Of a DNA stretch of 64,000 nucleotides, positions 22,382-31,243 are shown one piece after another. The notes beneath the pieces were generated by a model. That model worked only from the letters and a program-made list of their open reading frames with translations. It had not been told where the DNA came from and did no database searches. The first letter of the stretch is position 1, and every line of letters starts with the position of its first letter. Source of the stretch: Gautieria morchelliformis (lineage: Eukaryota > Basidiomycota > Agaricomycetes > Gomphales > Gomphaceae); contig WHVA01000515.1 of assembly GCA_015179125.1 (NCBI GenBank), forward strand, positions 1-64,000, in the 5' to 3' direction. A program made the translations under genes and the position numbers.

Positions 22382-23017
22382 GTAGACTACCAGTAAGGAA
22401 AACAGTCAATGACAACTACAAGTAGTGCAGACATCTAAGCTCTAATTTCCTCCAAGGTTCCGAAGCTGTTCACCTGCTGCCTTATCTCAGTTCATGCTGC
22501 GGACCTGGCCTGGTGGGGTTAGCCGGAATGTCCGAGCCGAGCCGGCGGCAATGCCACTAGGAGGTAACGAAAGATACGGTGCAGGCGCCCTACCATGCAG
22601 AGGTCCAGAATGGGGAGACACACACCTTCCAAGAGGTTTCATGCAAATCTTCGTAATCCATTTTTTATGCTCTGCTGTTATTCTACTCTACACGGGAGAT
22701 TGTAATGCTTGCCATATGGCATTACTGCAGTTGTCTTTTCTTTATAAATCAAGAGCCTTGATGATTACGCTTACAGTAATTCGGGCCCCGACCCGAATTT
22801 TCAAACTCCTGCTATTTTCAAACTCCAGGCACGTGGTTGTAGTGACGTTGACTCTGTGTTCCTGGACTGCCATGAGGTACGTTTAGTGATGGGCAGGGAC
22901 CGGCTCGGCCTGGCCAAAGCCGCCGGCTTGCGCGGGAAAGGCACGGCCGTTCGCTGGACCCACTAACCTAAAATATTTACATCACGTGATATTACCATGA
23001 AATATACCTTATTCTTT
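22382..23017. other. Upstream region of the P450 gene
   Basis: Probably includes the P450 promoter. No distinctive element or gene recognised. Confidence 0.35.
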
Positions 23018-23425
23018 CTACACTGCATACAAGCCTTCAGTGCGTCCGCTGTCAGGGCTATGAGGATGTGTGAGGAGGTGGGCAGCGAGGAAAATCTGAA
23101 CATGACGAATGACCGCGTGAGCATGCAACGACACGGCGGCGGCCAAAATGACCACGAACACCGTGACATCCGTGAATACGAGTGGAGGGTGTAGAAGATT
23201 CGAGGTGGTCGCAGTAGGAAAGAACGGCTTAGGTCTTATTAGGCGCCGAGCGCGCCCCACAAATACAGCGAAGACTACAAACTCCAACAGAGGGAACATG
23301 ACAAGCGTAGCCTCAGGGAAGAACACGGGTGCCGACACCAACTTGAACGCGAAAACAGAAGCGGGCACTGTTGCAAATACAGCCACCACTGACAATGATA
23401 GCCCGAGTGCCCCATTCATCGCCAT
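23018..23425 (-). CDS. Possible small membrane protein, strand uncertain
   Basis: The minus-strand frame (135 codons) is strongly hydrophobic, with three or four membrane-like segments (LSLSVVAVFATVPASVFAF; LVMFPLLEFVVFAVFVG; TVFVVILAAAVSL). The opposite strand is open at 23148-23657 (169 codons) with a Thr/Asn/Ala-rich start and a more protein-like acidic end (EGEGQLNEMDDADLNENLG). Only one is likely to be real. Low-complexity Thr/Asn sequence is what the antisense of a hydrophobic protein tends to look like, so I lean to the minus strand. Confidence 0.3.
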   Translation of the reverse strand: MAMNGALGLSLSVVAVFATVPASVFAFKLVSAPVFFPEATLVMFPLLEFVVFAVFVGRARRLIRPKPFFPTATTSNLLHPPLVFTDVTVFVVILAAAVSLHAHAVIRHVQIFLAAHLLTHPHSPDSGRTEGLYAV

Positions 23426-23657
23426 ACTCGCTTGGCTTAACTACATGACATTCGATGTCATATTCACCCTCGCATTCTGCAGGGCTTTCGAGATGTTAGA
23501 GGGCGAGGGACAGCTGAACGAGATGGACGATGCCGACCTCAATGAAAATTTAGGTCGCGACTTGCAGCCTGAGGAAAGAAACTCGCTCGCTTATCAAAGA
23601 AATACCGACACACCTCACCCATCGAAACACGGCTCAGAGCTGCTTGAATCACGGTAA

Positions 23658-24217
23658 AAGTCGAACTAAATCTATATCGAGGATGCCGATGCACAACCCC
23701 ATAGACTATCATGGCCGCCGCCTTCCTCGCCTGGCCACAATCTCTTCTCCCAGTGCCGGACCAAATTTAGGTCAGGTCGGATGACAAGGTGCATAATCGT
23801 CAGTCTTTGATGGAAGTGAGATTACTGCAGCGCAGGTATATGATCTTGAAGCACGAAAAGTGCTGATCAAGGCCAAGCACCGCGGACACACGAAGACGTT
23901 CATACGCACTAACATCAGGACGGGACAGCCTCTGAGTGGGATCCAGAAGCAGTACTGAGCGCGGCTGATGCCTACTGAGCCCGATCGTCAGCCACGCGGA
24001 TCATCCGTGATGTCTGCTATACCATCCGTCTTTGTCCCATGGTTTTAATATAGATATACGGTAGGCCACTAAATTTTTTCAGCCGTATTCTGCCACACTC
24101 GGCAGAAAGGCCTTCTTCGGCCAGTTCTGCCATTGCCGGCAATTGACAGAATAAATTTGATTCTGCTCATGATACTAGGTAGACGACATTGGCTTGCGAT
24201 GGGCTCAGGCTGACGCG
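23658..24217. other. Intergenic
   Basis: No gene or repeat recognised. Short inverted GC-rich motifs around 24090-24140 (CGGCAGAAAGGCC / GGCCAGTTCTGCC-like) are weak. Confidence 0.35.
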
Positions 24218-25480
24218 CTAACCACCAACCCCTTCAACAGTTACAAAACGGGACAATTCGGCCAGATGCTTGTCTTCTACTCCTGGACACCCACTCACCA
24301 ATAACTGGAGGTCCCCCGCATGCCCTGACAGCTGCCTGGCCTCGATATAAGCGATTAAGGCGTTGCCTGTTATATCTTCACAGTCTATGAGCTCGAGCCG
24401 GTGTAGGCACGGACCAAGCGAACTTGACTGGGTAAAAGCTGCGTCTGTCAGGGTTGAGCCTTCGATGCGGAGTTCTTGGAGATGAGCAAAATCAGTCTGG
24501 CTGAAAAGCCACTCGCATGTATCGGCTTTCAGCTCTTCAATGCGATGGAGGTCGAGCCTCTGAATGCGCGGTGCTCGCTGAGGCAAGCGCTTGAGTGATG
24601 CAGACACATTAGTAACGCCTTCGTCGTGCCAATCTTCTGCATAGCCATCCTCCCTTGACCCATCGAGACGTACGCATCGAAGGGCGGGTGCTTCCAAACA
24701 CTGCAAGATGTCGAGGCCGCAGCCAGGAACCGTGACGTCTACCTCCTCAAGATGAGGAAGCACATCTACGCGAGGATAGTCGAGGCTGTGGCTGGTTTGG
24801 AACGAGAAGAAATGGTACCCGGAGTACTTGAGGTATTTAAGGTGAGGAATAGCCGCAATGGTGTTCAGCGCCCCCTCGATAGGCGTAACTTGGTCGTCAG
24901 GCCCAGAGACGATCATGAGGGCGGAGACGGTGGAAAGCAATTTAGATGATGGAGCGGGCAGCCTCAGTGGAGAAATAGTTAGTCTCCGAAGCCGTGGGGA
25001 AGGATAAAATGCGTGTTCAAAATAGTCCTGGTCCTCATCTACGAGCGTGTCTGACATATCCTCAATGGTAATGCATAACTCCTCTAGAAGTGGTGCGGTA
25101 TTGCCATTGCATCTTCCTTCAGAGAGCGCAATAGATGAGAAGATTGTGTCCGCGATACCAGACGTGGGTACTTCGATATTAAGGACGCGGAATCGTCTGA
25201 CATGGCCAGGCAACAGCACCAGCGTCGGCCGCAGATCGACGACTCCGAGTGGAATATTGAGGATCACATCGAGTGGACACTCGCCCGATTTTTTTAGCCA
25301 CTGCCAGAGCCCGGTAGGATCAGCAAATTGATGTGGATGGCCAATGTGGAGGTGTGTCCAGAGCTGCGGTGTGGCTTTGGCTATGTCCCGCCAGAATTGG
25401 CAAACGCGCATAAGTTGTGTTTGAGAGTTATTGGGTAACTGACAGAAAACATGGCTCCAGACCTCGACGGGCAAGTACAT
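24218..25480 (-). CDS. F-box protein, 420 aa
   Basis: A single uninterrupted exon with ATG at 25480. The F-box is at the very N-terminus: YLPVEVWSHVFCQLP, then QLMRVCQFWRDIAKATPQLW. F-box proteins bind Skp1 through this motif and present substrates to an SCF ubiquitin ligase. The rest is Leu-rich with irregular repeats (LEELCITIED; LHRLELIDCEDITGNALIA), matching the LRR-like tails common in large basidiomycete F-box families. The target is unknown. Length and reading frame look intact. The unrelated F-box gene at 54894 lies 29 kb away. Confidence 0.85.
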   Translation of the reverse strand: MYLPVEVWSHVFCQLPNNSQTQLMRVCQFWRDIAKATPQLWTHLHIGHPHQFADPTGLWQWLKKSGECPLDVILNIPLGVVDLRPTLVLLPGHVRRFRVLNIEVPTSGIADTIFSSIALSEGRCNGNTAPLLEELCITIEDMSDTLVDEDQDYFEHAFYPSPRLRRLTISPLRLPAPSSKLLSTVSALMIVSGPDDQVTPIEGALNTIAAIPHLKYLKYSGYHFFSFQTSHSLDYPRVDVLPHLEEVDVTVPGCGLDILQCLEAPALRCVRLDGSREDGYAEDWHDEGVTNVSASLKRLPQRAPRIQRLDLHRIEELKADTCEWLFSQTDFAHLQELRIEGSTLTDAAFTQSSSLGPCLHRLELIDCEDITGNALIAYIEARQLSGHAGDLQLLVSGCPGVEDKHLAELSRFVTVEGVGG

Positions 25481-25901
25481 TGAGGTTTGTGGTGGCTGAG
25501 TTTAAATTACGTCAACACATCCACTGTTTTCTTATTACTTCCGACGCTGAGAGGCAAGGTCTTCTTTACGGCAGACTTCATCTTTACCTCTTATTCCTCC
25601 GCTGCCCACGTCACCCATCGCAAAGTCTTCGCCGCCCATTTTTCAGTCCCCACAGCGGAGTCCTCAGTTACTTCCGCCACTATCACCTGCGGACGAGCCA
25701 CGACCTTTCTTCGTCTTCGTCTACATATTCACCCATCACGCCTTCCTCGAGAATAGGCGGGCGCCGTTTCTCACCAAGCTTCATGGCTGACAGAAACAAT
25801 AGCACCTCGAATTTTCATAGCACACTCTCTTTATGTAATTCATCTTCAACTTGCGCCATCGAACTTTCGCGGCACACTCCTTAATTCGTAGCACTCGCGG
25901 G

Positions 25902-25923
25902 ATACGGTGCACGTGCACCGTAT
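25902..25923. repeat. Perfect 22-bp palindrome
   Basis: The self-complementary core is TACGGTGCACGTGCACCGTA, extended by one base pair on each side. It contains a central CACGTG (E-box) and could be a dimer-binding site, but its distance from any start codon is over 400 bp. Confidence 0.85.
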
Positions 25924-26306
25924 GCATGTAGAGGCGTAAGGACGGTCGGCGGTCACTTCAGCGCGTAGGAATGCGTCTGAATGGAACACGCATGTACACG
26001 CAGTAAAATACATGTAAAAGTAAGGGCCGAACGAGAGGAACAGTATGAACTGCAGACACGGCAACGGACTAGTACAAGTGCCTGGTGCCTGGAGCTTTCC
26101 CACGATTTTCCGGTCCTTGCAGAGCAAGGGGATTTACAACAGGTTGTACATGCAACAGCGTCTGACTCTTATCCGCCAGTGCCGCTACGATATTTACACC
26201 ATTGCTTGTTCACACACACTAATACTATTCAAGTTAGTGGGATCGCGACCGTACAAGACCCATCAGCCTCTACTAATCACGGCTTGGCCGCTTGGGCGCG
26301 TTTCAA

Positions 26307-26379
26307 ACTGGACCTATTTGCACAAAGTGTGCCCAAATGCGGCGTTTGAACACACTTCTCAGGTGCAAATAGGTCCAGT
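26307..26379. repeat. 17-bp perfect inverted repeat, 39-nt loop
   Basis: The arms are ACTGGACCTATTTGCAC (26307-26323) and its complement (26363-26379). A second imperfect pairing (GTTTCAAACTGG / TTTGAACACAC) flanks it. Confidence 0.85.
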
Positions 26380-26689
26380 GGAGAATTTGGAAGTAAACAG
26401 CGCCAGGGTGGTGGTGACAGGGGATTAAAACATTGAATGCTCGTATCGCTGTTATGTTACCTCCACCAAATGAACGTATGTAGTACTTGATTCACCGTTG
26501 GGTAGACCTCTTCACAGGATCCGATTGAAGAGGATCCTCGGTACCGCCCGCCTTTGCCACCACCATCCCTCGCACCAGCGTGCTGGGGCTTCCAAGGGGT
26601 CCTTCCTGTGCGGAAGCAGCCCTGGGTAAGCAGATCCATCCAACGGCAGAGGCGTCCGCGTACCCGACCCGCTCCGCCCAATCTACCCA

Positions 26690-27049
26690 ATGATCGCCAC
26701 CGGCCCCTCGTCTCCATCCTCATTTTCATACCCTTCAGCTCTGGCCATGTCCTCAATCCAATCCCTTACTCTGCGCTTTCTCGGCAGCATATCTCTCCAC
26801 CCGCATCGTAACTGTTCATACGGTGGCCAATTAACACCCCCAGCCGTCGACGGCGTCCACGCTCCCAAACACACTAACCGTTCAACGGCTCTTTATGGGC
26901 CGGCGGCTTTGGTTGCCAACGTAGCGTCGGACGTAGGTAGCTCCGGGGTGGGGGCGGCTTGCAATGCGTGCAAAACCAGTCGCTGTTTTTGCACTAAGTG
27001 CAAGCCAGCCCGTCAGATGGAGTGTCATTCCTTTCCTGAGGATCTCTGA
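26690..27049 (+). CDS. Hypothetical Cys-rich C-terminal frame
   Basis: An open frame of 119 codons. The C-terminal 35 residues hold CNACKTSRCFCTKC and a final MEC, a metal-binding-like Cys pattern. The upstream part is Ser-rich and ordinary. It does not fit the Zn2Cys6 spacing exactly. It may be an exon end of a larger or decayed gene. Confidence 0.25.
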   Translation: MIATGPSSPSSFSYPSALAMSSIQSLTLRFLGSISLHPHRNCSYGGQLTPPAVDGVHAPKHTNRSTALYGPAALVANVASDVGSSGVGAACNACKTSRCFCTKCKPARQMECHSFPEDL

Positions 27050-27251
27050 AAACCTTTGAACGAAAAAAAAAACTAATGAGTGCGCCTTCTGTGTGAATAA
27101 TGGCTGCAAAATTACCGTCAGGGTTTTCAAAGCGAGGTGTATGTTCCGCCTTACTCGTTGATGAATCGACTTGCTGGGGCTTTGGTTCCGTGCGACGGAA
27201 CCGAAACCCGTGCAAGTCAGGTCCAGGTCGAGGTTCGGAAGTGGAGATTCG

Positions 27252-27587
27252 TCAGGAGTTAACCGATTTACGACGGGTCGTGCGACTCGGGACGCTCAGC
27301 AGTGAAGAGTCGACTGACGTGTAGACTTGGACGACGTTTGCTGTACTCTCCGTCGACTCTTCGCGGTGAGGTCGGGAGGACGAGGATGACGTCGACGGAG
27401 AAATGATCCTTATTTCGGAAGTTCCGCGGATAATGGTTACTTCTTCCTCGACATCTTGATCAGTTTCTATGTTCTCTTGGCTATGGTTCTCCGATGGCGC
27501 CCTTCGACAAGCTTCGGATGGCCGTTCGCTAGTAGAAGGGAATATATGGATATAAGATCCAGTGAGAAACAATCCAGTAAGACCCAC
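27252..27587 (-). CDS. Hypothetical Glu/Ser-rich frame
   Basis: A minus-strand frame of about 110 codons with an acidic stretch (ENIETDQDVEEEVTII) and a poly-Ser run. The plus strand at 27100-27324 is also open. The start overlaps the foldback region at 27566. No domain was found and it may be non-coding. Confidence 0.2.
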   Translation of the reverse strand: MGLTGLFLTGSYIHIFPSTSERPSEACRRAPSENHSQENIETDQDVEEEVTIIRGTSEIRIISPSTSSSSSRPHREESTESTANVVQVYTSVDSSLLSVPSRTTRRKSVNS

Positions 27588-28079
27588 GGGACTGTTTCTC
27601 GCCGAATGAGAATGAGGTGAGCGGGTAGACGAGAACCCCGTCGTCTACCCGCGCGAGATCCATTACCTTCGAGTTGGTAACGCGGGGTAAGTGAGTAGGC
27701 AATTACAACACGGCTGGGACGTGCAAATCCAGAACCATGGATTGTCCACTCACTTACTCCCCGTTACCACTGATCTTACTGGATGGTTTCTTCTCTGCCC
27801 ATAATGCACTACGAGAGGCAACGTCTAAGCAACCTTGGAGTTGGCCATTTGCTGTCGACCTGATCTGACTGGTGCGTCAACGTTTGTAGGGTGGTGCGAG
27901 AGGGATGGGTGACACGTCGACGCCAACTCGACACAGCTGTTCTTCAAGGTTGATTAGACGTTGCCCCCCGCTACGGGAGGCAATTTCGAGCTAATCAACC
28001 TTGAGTGGCCACTTGCTGTCGACCTGACTGGCGCGTCAACGTCATAAAGAAGGGTGGGTGACACGTCGACGCCAACTCG
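27566..28079. repeat. Nested foldback region with two direct repeat units
   Basis: An outer inverted pair (GAAACAATCCAGTAAGA-like at about 27567-27583 against 27774-27790) encloses two hairpins: 27621-27632/27641-27652 (12 bp perfect) and 27676-27696/27748-27768 (21 bp, two mismatches). Next, 27817-27836 pairs with 27944-27963, and AAGGTTGATTAG at 27944 pairs with CTAATCAACCTT near 27991-28002. Two direct units, 27838-27930 and 28003-28079, share their ends (TTGCTGTCGACCTGA.. and GACACGTCGACGCCAACTCG). No coding frame of note. It could be a foldback transposon or a structured RNA locus. Confidence 0.7.
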
Positions 28080-28429
28080 AAACTATAGTTCTTTCATTGA
28101 GAAGGGCCGTCGCGGTTTCATCGCGGTAAGGGGGCTAACAAGCAACGCTCTGATATGCTACCGCGAGGTGTCTATATACTCTCACAGCGCCACACCTGCA
28201 TAATTCCCATATGCCCTTATTTTATTCGTGCTGTTCTTACCCTGCACGTGTTGCTTTGGCAGACTGCCCGGTCCTTTGTGTTTTCTTCCCGCTGTTCCGA
28301 GTCTAATCCTGCACATGCTGCCCTTGCACTAGCACTCCATTATCAATCCCTTTGTCCATCCCGCTATCTTGTTATCACCGCTGTCTTCACGCTGTCAAGG
28401 TCCCCAGGCTTTCCTTTGTTTCACGCAAG
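28080..28429. other. No gene recognised
   Basis: A plus-strand frame (28155-28490) is open but without domain features. No repeat was found until 28430. Confidence 0.3.
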
Positions 28430-28553
28430 GAGTGAAAGGAATCGGGTGAAAGGAGTCGGAGTTTGCACGGATAAAGTCACATCACTCTGACACCACGTGA
28501 TATCGTGAAGCATTCGCCTTGGTTCCGAATCAGCGTGGACCACCCACATTAGG
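28430..28553 (+). repeat. Direct repeat, copy 1
   Basis: GAGTGAAAGGAATCGGGTGA, then AAAGGAGT.GGAGTTTGC, GTGAAGCATTC, CTTGGTTC.GA.TCAGCGTGG. The same order recurs at 30061-30187 in the same orientation, 1.6 kb away, with some indels. Confidence 0.75.
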
Positions 28554-28663
28554 GCTAATGTTGAGTTACCCTGATCATTGTCTCTTGGTAGTTACACGAC
28601 ATGTATTATCATACATGAGCACAGACTCAATGGAGATAAATGGATATATTAAAATTAAAATTA

Positions 28664-28846
28664 AAAAACAGGTAGGGGATGAGCATGAATATCATCATGA
28701 TTGATGATATCCATGCTCATCCCCTACCTGTTTTTCTTCCCGCTTTTTTTTTTTTTTTTTTTTTTCAGAGTCTGTGGCCATAGGACTCTGAAAAAAAAAA
28801 AAAAAAAAAAAAGAAAAACAGGTAGGGGATGAGCATGAATGTCATC
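28664..28846. repeat. Triple foldback around a 22-T/22-A hairpin
   Basis: A 33-bp unit (containing AACAGGTAGGGGATGAGCAT) occurs three times: plus at 28664-28696, inverted at 28703-28735 and plus at 28814-28846. Copies 1 and 2 form a hairpin with one mismatch and a 6-nt loop. Between copies 2 and 3 lies a second perfect inverted repeat, 22 T then CAGAGTC at 28744-28772 against GACTCTG then 22 A at 28784-28812. The whole block is alternately foldable and gene-free. Confidence 0.9.
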
Positions 28847-28908
28847 AATGATTCACATAGGAAACCTACCTTCCTCAGCATGAGCATGGAACTCGCTTCC
28901 CCCTGGGC

Positions 28909-28993
28909 GTGCCACATGATGCATCTCTGGAACGATCGCCAACGTACGATCGTTCCACGTCGGCGACCGTTCCAGAGATGCCTCATGTGGCAC
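28909..28993. repeat. 32-bp inverted repeat with inner palindrome
   Basis: The arms 28909-28940 (GTGCCACATGATGCATCTCT..) and 28962-28993 are inverted copies with few mismatches. The 21-nt loop adds a second pairing, AACGATCG with CGATCGTT. It lies 60 bp after the triple foldback. Confidence 0.9.
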
Positions 28994-29114
28994 AGTGACA
29001 TGGATGGCAGCGGTGATGTACAGGTCATCTTATACACATGGAAAGGTGGGTGGTGACAATGTGGGGGTGGCAGATATCATCAACCAATATCCAGTTTGTC
29101 GTCAGGTGAACTTC

Positions 29115-29599
29115 TGTCAGGGGAACACCAATCACACACTGCGCATTATCACATGATTTATCGCATGCATTATCGCAGTGCGCATTATCACACGCATTAT
29201 CGCAGTGCGCATTATCACATGCTTTATCGCACGCATTATCGCACTGTGCATTATTGCATGCTTTATCGCACTGTGCATTATCGCACACTGCATTATCGCA
29301 GCGTGTCATTGGTGGCCCCTGAGCTTCTCCTAGCCTTTGGCATCCTTCTGTCTTGTGTTCTGTTTATTTCCCTTCCTGTTCCGGCCCCTTCCGACATCAT
29401 TCCTTCCTTATCTGTCCAGCCCTGTTATCTCTGGCGTGATTGCGTATGTAACTCAGGCATTCGGTGATCGGGCTAGCATTCCCGAGTTTGCTTATAGTCG
29501 TAGTTAGGTGGCAAAGGGGTTCCTCAGAGTTTTCTCTTTGGATCCCCCTTCGCCAGTTCGCCGCTTGAGTGTAGAGCGTCTGCCTAGGTTGCCCTTATA
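29115..29599 (+). mobile_element. Solo LTR, 485 bp, TSD ACTTC
   Basis: It runs from TGTCAGGGGAACACC to AGGTTGCCCTTATA and is flanked by ACTTC at 29110-29114 and 29600-29604. The terminal base pair has changed from CA to TA. The middle shares TTTTCTCTTTGGATC..CCCCTTCGCCAGT with the solo LTR at 8120-8534. Between about 29148 and 29300 it carries an internal tandem array not seen in the 8120 copy. Confidence 0.85.
29148..29302. repeat. Tandem GCATTATCGCA-type repeat inside the LTR
   Basis: About ten imperfect units of 12-18 bp built on GCATTATCGCA/GCATTATCACA. All frames stay open, producing artificial Cys-Asp-Asn-Ala repeats on the minus strand that should not be read as a protein. Confidence 0.85.
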
Positions 29600-29701
29600 A
29601 CTTCACCTAATGATAAATTAGATATTGGTTCACTGAAGGCCGATGGGGACGCAGGTCGTGATGAGTCTAGTGCGAGTAAGCAGTGAGAGACCGCAGCATA
29701 G

Positions 29702-29750
29702 AATAGGACATGGATGCCACACAGGCCCTGTGTGGCAGACATGTTCTATT
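29702..29750. repeat. 24-bp near-perfect palindrome, 1-nt centre
   Basis: The arms 29702-29725 (AATAGGACATGGATGCCACA..) and 29727-29750 are inverted with two mismatches, separated by a single C. It lies 100 bp downstream of the solo LTR. Confidence 0.85.
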
Positions 29751-30060
29751 GCATCTGGAGGCACCAGGCTACGCTGGAGTTTGAGATACACAGGTCATCG
29801 GTATGCATGCTCACGAATGGTGGAAACATTTGAGAGGAGGAGGAGGGGTGGAGGGGTGGGAGTGGGGTATGGATGGACTGTTGAAAGAAGGTGCCGAATT
29901 ATATAACCTTCAATCTGGGCGACACTGACAGGCCTTGTGATTTTGAGAGCGCTGATAGCCATCGCATAAATGAATGCACACATTTCCAGGAAGCATTGGA
30001 GAACGATTTTGAGACCTGATTTGGGTTAGATGTGATCAGTAGGCGGGCTTTGCGATCTAA

Positions 30061-30187
30061 GAGTGAAAGGAATCGGGTGAAAGGAGTTGGAGTTTGCGCG
30101 AATACTAAAACGCCTCATGACCATCCTTGACATCATGTGTACTTATCATGAAGCATTCACATCCTTGGTTCTGAGTCAGCGTGGGTC
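30061..30187 (+). repeat. Direct repeat, copy 2
   Basis: Second copy of the block at 28430-28553. It has an added segment (CTAAAACGCCTCATGACC) before the shared ATGAAGCATTC part. The LTR at 29115-29599 lies between the two copies. Confidence 0.75.
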
Positions 30188-30745
30188 TCTGATTTGTTCT
30201 TAGCATCACATGCACCAACACAGAAAATTATCAAAATTATTACAGTAATCAGGTTTCAAACCCAGTGAGAATCGACACGGGTCCAGGGAGGTTGCACCGG
30301 GTGGGAACTGTAACATGTAAAGTGTGTGTTGAAGATTCGGTTGGGATCTGTTTGTGCTGGACACGAGAGTAAGAACTATTTTTATCCAATACAGTGTTTA
30401 GTGTGCATTTTAAATCTGATATAATCCACACTACTAAATCTGACCACAGCGTGTCCAGAAGTGAAAAATACAAATCTAAATTCTGAGAACATTGTCAACC
30501 TTTGAAAAGTGAAATCAGCTTGTACATGGACTTCTCAAATTAATTTCAAAACTTGTGATATTTTTTTGAAACATGCACGTGCACACAAAATTTTACTTTA
30601 GACTATATGCTTTTCACAAACTCAAAATCTTTCAAATTCTTGGAGTCCAAAAAGATTATCAATTATTGATTAATGGCACCGTTCTCCTCTCACCTGGTGA
30701 TTACTGTCAAATTTAAATTAGACTCTTAGGCAAATACGTGCAAAC
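30188..30745. other. AT-rich stretch holding a single minisatellite-like unit
   Basis: No gene. Positions 30259-30275 match, in reverse complement, the 17-bp unit of the array at 33135-34002 (16 of 17 bases), and the flanking bases on both sides also match the borders of that array. Confidence 0.6.
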
Positions 30746-31243
30746 TGTAGTAGACAGGAATTATAGGCAGTAGGTATGGACTTGTTGGTCAAAAGAATAG
30801 ACTAGAAATTAATTCACTCTCTCAGTGAATTTAGTTGTCACTATAAATATATTATACACTACCTAGAAATTAATTCACTACAGAGGATTTCTAGGTCAAT
30901 AAATCTAAAGAACACTAGACTAATTTACTTGCCTCTCTCAGTGAATTTAGTTGTCACTGAGAGAGGGGGAAATCTGTCTCACTGTGCATGTACTACTACC
31001 CGGCCCTTTAGCGCCCAAGAGCTCGTGCGTCGAAGTCATTTCAGACTCCGCCGGGTGCAGCCGCTTGTGAAAATAGAAATAACAAAATGAAATGGAGAGG
31101 TAGGGAGTGACTGGAAAATTTCGAAAATAATCAGAGAAATGGATGCATGGTACAAGAACAATGTGAGAAGAGATTGAAACACCATACAACAACTTGAATA
31201 TATTATGCTTGATTTTGGTGCAGGAGCATAAATGCACCCAACA
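30746..31243 (-). mobile_element. Solo copia LTR, 498 bp, TSD CAAAC
   Basis: It aligns over its whole length with the LTRs at 34708-35195 and 39450-39937. The plus-strand ends are TGTAGTAGACAGGAAT and AATGCACCCAACA. It is flanked by CAAAC at 30741-30745 and 31244-31248. It is more diverged than the two LTRs of the long element are from each other, so it is an older insertion that lost its interior by LTR-LTR recombination. Confidence 0.9.

Larger units (their letters stand above)
25481..26689. other. F-box gene promoter region and inverted repeats
   Basis: Probably contains the promoter of the minus-strand F-box gene. Two inverted repeats lie here (25902-25923 and 26307-26379). Open frames on both strands lack domains. 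Confidence 0.35.

Noticed and set aside
20320-25480. P450, possible membrane protein and F-box gene as a biosynthetic cluster
   Set aside because: No backbone enzyme (PKS, NRPS, terpene synthase), transporter or transcription factor is nearby, and genes are separated by over 1 kb with no shared features.
25417-25884. 155-codon plus-strand frame opposite the F-box start
   Set aside because: Composition is irregular, no domain, and it overlaps the promoter and start of a clear gene on the other strand.
28664-28846. CRISPR-like array, because a 33-bp unit occurs three times
   Set aside because: Units alternate in orientation, there are no regular unique spacers, no cas genes, and the genome is eukaryotic.
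29025-29309. Cys/Asp/Asn/Ala repeat protein on the minus strand
   Set aside because: It is the translation of the tandem array inside the solo LTR at 29115-29599.
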